Assembly: GCA_963932465.1 (NCBI GenBank)
Contig: OZ010799.1
Coordinates: 279,407,164 to 279,471,163 of the forward strand
DNA from: Maratus speciosus
Lineage: Eukaryota > Arthropoda > Arachnida > Araneae > Salticidae
DNA length: 64,000 bases
Reading direction: 5' to 3'
The notes beneath the pieces are model-generated. The model searched no databases, was not told the DNA's origin, and worked only from the letters and a program-made list of their open reading frames with translations. Shown piece after piece: positions 57,942 through 64,000 of the stretch; the stretch's first letter is position 1; each line of letters starts with the position of its first letter. Position numbers and translations under genes: made by a program.

Positions 57942-58669
57942 CAGGGTTGACTAACCTTTTTGCTGTCGGGTGCCAAATTTGATCAAAAAATATTTTACGT
58001 GGCTAAGACTTGTCAGCTAAAGAACAAATTTATTTGACTAAAAAAGTAATGGAATAAAATACTTAAAATTTTCTATTAAGATTTAAGAAATATGAGGAAC
58101 ATGCATGTATGTATTACACTATAATAATTATGGAAACAAATATATTTTAGAAATTAATAAAAACCATTTAATGCGATGTAATTTAATTTCTGTTGTTCAT
58201 CTAAATGTCAGGTTAATTTTATTTGAAAATGAACCTGAATTATGTGACAAGTGCTTTTAATTTGAGTTTTGATATTATTCATTTGTGAAAACAGTTACTC
58301 GAAAGCATAGACAGGTAGAAAATCTGTTAAAATAGAAAACTCCAGTTTCTTTGAATAGCCTGAAATTTATCATCGAAAATTTGTAATGTCTACCAACCAA
58401 CTCTTGTCGAAAGTTTTCAAATATCGTCTTTGTTTGAAAAAATTTTGAGATCATAATTAATTAGATTGGAATATAATATGCCGCAATTAATTTTTTTCAA
58501 TTTCCATTTAATCAGATTTAGAAAAGATCAGTCGCGATGTTGTGTAATCTCAGTTAATTTTGATTTAGAGCTGAAGCAATGCCAAAATTATTCGCGCATA
58601 TACTGCCGTGCCAAAATTATTCTTTCGCGTGCCAAAAGTGGCACGCGTGCCATCGGTTCGTCGTCCATG
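57942..58669. mobile_element. hAT non-autonomous element with perfect 8-bp TSD
   Basis: CTATAGAT at 57,934-57,941 and again at 58,670-58,677. The left end CAGGGTTGACTAACC pairs with the complement of the right end, CATGGACGACGAACC. Both sub-ends carry TGCCA/GTGCCAAA words (GGTGCCAAATTTG, GTGCCAAAAGTGGCACGC). An 8-bp duplication with CAGGG ends defines hAT. No transposase is encoded; the 69-codon plus frame ending at 58,675 is terminal repeat. Confidence 0.9.
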
Positions 58670-58849
58670 CTATAGATTATGCTTAAATGTTTAGTCACAA
58701 TTCTTTTTCTTTAGGGTTCAGCAAAAGGCATATTCATCCAATATGCAAATTTCCCCTATAACACTAAAATGTTTAAAGAGATCATGAATTACTTTTCTAT
58801 ACATTAAACCTTTCACGCAGTGTCATTTTTCCCGATTAAGAAATAATAT

Positions 58850-60480
58850 TTAAATTATTACAAGATAGATATTGAAAGATGTTTATAAACACATACGCGG
58901 ATTTCAAAATATCCAGCTCCAGTTTATTCACGAAATAAGCTGCTTTCAATGTAAGTTTACCTTAAAAATATTACTTTGTAATCGCATTCATAAAATGTGT
59001 TAAAACTGAAATAAAAATTTCAGTTTTCTCCAAGGCTTACAGTTATAATGACTTCCAAAAGACCCTTTATACCGTTGATCTTGTGAAATATGTTTAAGAT
59101 ATCAACATCGACTGATGCTGCAATTAAGGTTTTCCCTCTAACAAACTTGTGTACATTTTCCCAGACATAGAGTAATGGATAAATAATTAACGTTATCACA
59201 TTTTAATTCTATAAAGTCATTAATTGAGAATTTAATTAGATATACGCTTACATATCTCTATAATGAAAGTCAATTCCTTTTAAGGATTCCAAAATATGTC
59301 TTTTGCGCGATTTTCAACGAAAAATCCTATTTATGATTTGCATATACTCAAAGTTTCTGATACTCATTTTTCGCGGTTTAGGAATCATTAATTAAATTGT
59401 CAGAGTATGCATATTTAAATATATTTATAATTAACGCATACACTGATTTTAAAATATCTGGCGTCGTTTTATTCATAAAATAAGCTACTTTCAATATAAT
59501 TTTCTTTACAAAATGAAGGCAATGTGCATTCAAAAATGTTGTAAAATTGGTATAAAAGATTTCGTTTTCTTCCTGAGTTGCAGTTATAATGACTTCCAAA
59601 AGCTCATTTATACCATTTATCTTTGCAATATGTTTAAAACAGCAACATAAATGGCATAATAAGGATGTTCGTCTGACGCTGCAATTAAGGCTTTACCTTC
59701 TAATAAATCTTCGTATTATTTTCACGTCATATATTAATGGATAGATAATTAGCGTTATCATATGTTAATTCTAAAATGTTCTTAAATTAAAATTTTGCCC
59801 GCATAATGAAAGTGAATTCCCTTTCAGGATTTCAAATTATGGCTTTTACGCAATTTTCGAAGAAGATTTCTTTTTATGATCTGTATATTTCTACATACTG
59901 AAACATTCAAGCAACGCTTCTAATACTCATTTTTCGCGGTTCAGGAATCATTAATTAAAACAGAGAATACATATACAATCATATTTATAAAGTACCACAT
60001 AAACCGATTTTAAAATATCTGGTAACACTTTATTCACGAAATAAGCTACTTTCAATATAATTTTCTCCTCAATATGCATTCATAAAAAGTTGTAAAACTG
60101 GTGTATAAGATTCTTTTTTCTCCCTGACTGAGAGTTGTAATAAGCTCCATAAGCACATTTATACCATTTATCTTTGCAATATGTTTAAAACAACAACATA
60201 AATGGCTTAATAAGGATGTTCGTGTGACGCTGCAATTAAGAATTTCCCCTCTAATCAACTTCTGTATTCCTTTCGCGTCATATATTAATGGATAAATAAT
60301 TAGCGTTATCATACTTTAATTTAAAAATCTCTTTAATTTAAAATTTTGTCAAATATTCACTTTCATATCTCTACAATGAAAGTGAATTCCCTTTCACTAT
60401 ACAAAATTGTGTCTTTTCCACGAATTTTCAACGAAGAATCTGATTTATGATTTGTATAATGACGCTTTTCGAAGTCCATT
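58850..60480. pseudogene. Tandem array of three exon-like modules (ARM-like?)
   Basis: Three units of about 550-580 bp (A 58,850-59,350, B 59,356-59,935, C 59,936-60,480) share ATTCACGAAATAAGCTRCTT, TATAATGACTTCCAAAAG, CAATATGTTTAAAAC, CTGCAATTAAGG and GTGAATTCCCTTTCA. On the minus strand each has an acceptor-like TTGCAG followed by an open 25-32 codon segment (59,041-59,117; 59,582-59,678; 60,133-60,229) ending KINGIxxLLEVIIT. This resembles the last helix of an armadillo repeat. A second segment reads LKxAYFxNK...DILKS. On the plus strand unit A instead has a strong donor (ATGTAAGT, 58,951) and acceptor (TTACAG, 59,042). The strand is unresolved and the units are at least partly decayed. 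Confidence 0.4.
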
Positions 60481-61668
60481 TCAATGTTGCATACGTTTTA
60501 ATGAAATTTCATCAATTCAATTCAAAGGATTTATAGCGTGGTATCCCGAATTGGTTTAATCATTAATATCATAATGGGTAAAGTAAATCGAATATATTCA
60601 TTACTCTCAGAAAGTACAGAGATACTGATATTAAAAGTTTTATTAATATCATTCATTCTAAGAAAAAGTATTTTTAGAATATCCTTCAACAGTGCTTAAA
60701 ACACATTCAAAGTTTCCTATGAATATGTGCATACAACTAACACTAGGGTTTGGTATGAACAACTTTTGATTTTGATTAATGGCATATAGATGATATTTTT
60801 CAAGTGATAAAAGCGAAACCGACTGTTGCCTATGTTTCAAAGAATTTAGATTAATTTAATTCGAAATGTTTAGAAAGCTTTAATGTAAAATGATTTTTTT
60901 TTCTTTCGTGAAATTGCGGTTGCATTCCTATAAATTGAATATGTGTATTACTCGTACAGATTGCAGCATTTTGGACTTTGCGTATAGCCTTATATCATTG
61001 ACTTTAGCAGAAAAAATTAAAATTATAAAATATCCTTTCAATGAGTTTAATCAAATCAGAGTAAAAGTGGATATTAACTACGTTTGATTTTCATTCATGT
61101 TTAATGCTCTGCATATCTTATCATGTTGCAAAAATAAAATTTAAAATCGCTTAAGTTTTAAAATAATTTGATAAATTTAACCTAAAAAGCTTAGACTTAA
61201 AATGTGGTATTCAGAAAGACATTTTTAAGAGTAAGCAGAATAAGCGTTATGCACAACTGAATAAAACATACTTCAAATTTTATTTTATTGATTTAATTAA
61301 CTTTTCGCTAAATTGCAAACATTGAATTTAAAAGTTAATTGGCGGTTTTCAATCCGTAATTAACATTCATGTACTTACAAAATTAAAAATACTAGGGGAT
61401 CGAAACCGGACTGCCAGGATGACAAAATATGGGTGAAAATCATTTTTGTTTTAAAATGTAATAGATTTTTTTCATTAATATATTTTTGTTTACCCACAGT
61501 TTTCATTGCCCACTTATAACCTTAAAAGAGTATTTATATATAAAAAATATCGGTAATGTATATAAATAAACAATTTGAATTTATTAAAAGCGGTACTTCT
61601 GTTTAAGCCGCATTCCATGAGTCAAAAGCGAAATAAATAGTAAAAGATCACTGCTTATAGCAGCCTTT
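60481..61668. other. Non-coding sequence
   Basis: Frames of 60-65 codons at 60,658-60,840 (minus) and 60,890-61,087 (plus) show no motif. I see no repeat or RNA signal. Confidence 0.5.
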
Positions 61669-61670
61669 TA

Positions 61671-63304
61671 AGTAGATTTCGTAAGAAATACTACTTATTA
61701 CATTCCTCCCTATGATTTCAAATTTCTAAAAAGCTGTAAAATTAAAAATTTTAAAACATTAAAATAGTTTTATTTGACTTGATTTGTTTCAACTCTTCCC
61801 GAGCCATTTTCAAAGCAAATAAATAATGATATCCTGAAATTGCGTCTATGATGCAATGAAATAAAACGCCATCATTCAGTTTTTCATGTAACGCAAGTTA
61901 TTTATTTTTATTTTACTTGGATTTCCAATTCATTATAATATGTATAATTAAATGTGGTATATATTCTTACCTATGTTGGAATTTTTGAAAAGTTTTTGCA
62001 GATGTACATCGATAATGACTCCTAGAACCCAAAGCCACTCTCAGTTAAAAACGTTATCTATCTAACTATCTATATTACTTTTTTTGTGGCACGGTAACTT
62101 CCACAATTATGTACAAATCTCTTCTAAACTGATACATAAAATCAAGGGTCAGAAAATCTCGATCCTGTTCGTTAATGGGCAAAATCGGACGAAGAGGATG
62201 GAAATAGGGAGGGGTTTTGTCAAAACAGAAAAAAAACCCACAACTTAATAATTATAATACATATTGGATCAGTTTAAAGTTATTATTAGTTCTAGAAAAA
62301 AGGCCATAAATTTATGTTTGTTCAGATTTTTGATAAAATTAGACATAGGCTCAATGGGCGAAAAAAATAGGGTTATAGGGGATAAAAATTCACACTTCAT
62401 CCTTTCTCAAGATACCAAATTCAATTAAATTTATTATAAATCTTCTTAATATTATCTACAACTTTTACATTGACAAGTTTTTGATAGGACAAACTCTCAC
62501 TACAAAAAGATGTAAAAACAAAAACTAAAAGAGGAGGGTTAACGAAGAAAAAAATCCATAATTTCGTCAATTCAAAAATTATCAAATCCGTATGAATTTA
62601 TGATATATCTCCTTAATACTATCTGCAGCTTTTATATTGACAAGTTTTTAATAGGACCAATTCTTACAGCAAAGACGAATTAATAATACATAGCGATTGA
62701 AGGAAAAATTATCGTATTAAGGGTATACCCAAATCCAAACTGCTTATTTTCCGACTCATTTTTAAATTGATTTTTGATCTCAAACGCTTCCAACTGGCAG
62801 GTTCCCTTATTCAGAAACTATATAATGTGTCGTATAGGTCGATTTTATGATATACGCAGACTATATTTCAAAAAATGCTGTCAATCTGGACATTTTGAAC
62901 CGAATTTCCCGAAGTGATAGTACTGGAAAAGAAAAATATGGCCACACGGAGAAAATAATCGTTTATAAATCAAGTTTTAATTAATTGAACGAGAAATAAA
63001 AACACAGGTCGCGTATAAATCTTTTCGAAAATCACGTCAGCAAGTTTCATGTTATTTTTTTTTTTTCTGAAAAATTTTTAGAAAATTTCGAGTTGTTGAG
63101 CGTGGAAAAATATTTTTTTTAATACCGCCTTAACATGATTCTGATAAAACCAGCTGTTACAGAAAAATGAAATTAAAAACTTGTCAAAAGCGGACAGATA
63201 AAAATATTAAAGTGGGTTTATTTCTATTCTTGATTTAGTTTTTGTTTGCGAAATTAGTACTAACTTTGAAATCTACCTGTGCTTATAAGCCGAACCGGCA
63301 GGGA
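61671..63304 (+). mobile_element. HINE copy 4 (long form, with extra sequence near the 5' end)
   Basis: Starts AAGTAGATTTCGTAAGAAAT. About 240 bp of sequence absent from copy 3 follows (61,735-61,972). From CCTATGTTGGAATTTTTGAA it then tracks copy 3 to the end, including repeats of GACAAGTTTTTGATAGGAC, CCGCCTTAACATGATTCTGA and the 3' part GAAATCTACC (about 63,268-63,277). The stem-loop ends CAGGG at 63,303, then T's. The TA microsatellite is replaced by (CTAT)n at about 62,055-62,071. Confidence 0.8.
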
Positions 63305-63347
63305 TTTTTTAGATTTTGATAATTTCTGTGATTTAAGAAATTATAGA

Positions 63348-63536
63348 CAGTGTTGCCCGTGGTCTACTGTTTTTAAATTCAGATCTCTTGATTAACGCCA
63401 CTTTTTTGAAATGGTAAATTCATCTTATTTAATGACACATTAATGAATGCGGTGACAAGAAGAATTTTACTATTTTAAAAAGGTGGTGCCAATCAAGAAA
63501 TCTGAATTTAAAAAAAGTAGCCCACTGACAACACTG
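63348..63536. mobile_element. Short foldback MITE with CAGTGTTGCC ends
   Basis: CAGTGTTGCCCGTGGTCTAC on the left mirrors GTAGCCCACTGACAACACTG on the right. The arms continue (AAATTCAGATCTCTTGATT with its inverse AATCAAGAAATCTGAATTT). No clear target duplication, so hAT versus Tc1-type is undecided. It lies 44 bp after HINE copy 4. Confidence 0.8.
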
Positions 63537-63633
63537 GTTGCATACGTTCTCGGTGAAGAAAATTTGACATATTTTAAATTGTTCTTTTGGAAGGGAGTGA
63601 CATTGATTGCAGAACTATAAATTCAACAACTAC

Positions 63634-63899
63634 TTAAAACTCGATTCGCATATTAAAACGCAATCGGTCTACCAAGTCATATCTTGGTGGAAAAAACATG
63701 AAAACCCAAATTCAGCGGTTGATTCGTAGGTTTACCATTGTGTTTTCCTGCTCCAGTCCTCCATGTTTTCATACCTTTAGGTGCAGGAAAACACAATGGT
63801 AAACTTACGAGTCAACCGCTAAAAACGGGTTTTTTGTGTTTTCCACCAAGATATGACTTGGTCAACCGAATGCGTTTTAATATGCGAATCGAGTTTTAA
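63634..63899. mobile_element. Foldback element with about 115-bp arms
   Basis: TTAAAACTCGATTCGCATAT at 63,634 is mirrored by ATATGCGAATCGAGTTTTAA at the right end. Further arm matches are CCAAGTCATATCTTGGTGGA, TTTACCATTGTGTTTTCCTG and GGTTGA. The short loop contains CTCCATG. No coding capacity, and the superfamily is unknown. Confidence 0.85.
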
Positions 63900-64000
63900 C
63901 TAATTATGGAATTTCAGCCGTGGACTCGATGAGGTGATTGTCTGTGCTGTTGCCTCTCGGTCTATATTTAAAAATATTTTTTGTTGTTAAATTTTGTTGC

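Overview
This window is AT-rich, non-coding-looking eukaryotic nuclear DNA, almost certainly from an arthropod. I lean towards a chelicerate such as a spider, but that is a guess from repeat style only: no host gene is present to prove it. I see no intact protein-coding gene, no bacterial or organellar operon, no CRISPR array and no rRNA. The window is a stack of nested and decayed transposable elements, with one possible tandem array of degenerate exons.

Layout. 1.17-1.51 kb: a foldback MITE. 4.10-12.15 kb: one Copia LTR retrotransposon on the minus strand, with both LTRs and a near-perfect 5-bp target duplication. It is broken by at least four later insertions: a foldback MITE inside a 9-bp-TSD element in the 3' LTR, two DINE-1/Helentron-like HINEs (one in RNase H, one in gag), and a MITE in the leader. 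14.5-14.7 kb: a Penelope-like GIY-YIG endonuclease fragment. 15.1-19.0 kb and 31.9-34.4 kb: paralogous segments; the first is the empty site for the HINE in the second. 16.9-17.6 kb: TTAA-flanked MITE. 20.4-21.3 kb: Tc1-like foldback packed with GTGAC/GTCAC. 21.4-22.3 kb: three tandem units of about 300-425 bp. 22.6-27.8, 36.15-38.15 and 39.8-42.9 kb: members of an unrecognised family of large CACTG-ended elements. Each has its own terminal array of short palindromic repeats but shares an inverted promoter/first-exon-like module. 28.7-30.6 kb: internally deleted piggyBac. 30.7-31.1 kb: TTAA foldback. 34.6-35.1 kb: tRNA-derived SINE copies. 45.5-45.8 kb: a second tRNA-SINE with a 15-bp TSD. 46.1-48.5 kb: pogo/Tigger-like element with a transposase pseudogene inside a (TA)n tract. 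49.7-50.9 kb: Helitron with canonical 3' hairpin and CTAG end. 51.8-54.3 kb: a palindrome-bearing satellite and a second pogo-like element. 54.5-60.3 kb (also 31.2 kb): repeated ARM-like exon-sized modules. 55.8-56.7, 57.9-58.7, 63.35-63.54 and 63.63-63.90 kb: further DNA transposons. 61.7-63.3 kb: a fourth HINE.

The elements do not work together as a pathway. Their relations are insertional, which gives a relative chronology: Copia, then HINE and MITE insertions. The most interesting unexplained structure is the CACTG element family with private terminal arrays and conserved inward-facing CCAAT plus CCGCCAT plus splice-donor modules.
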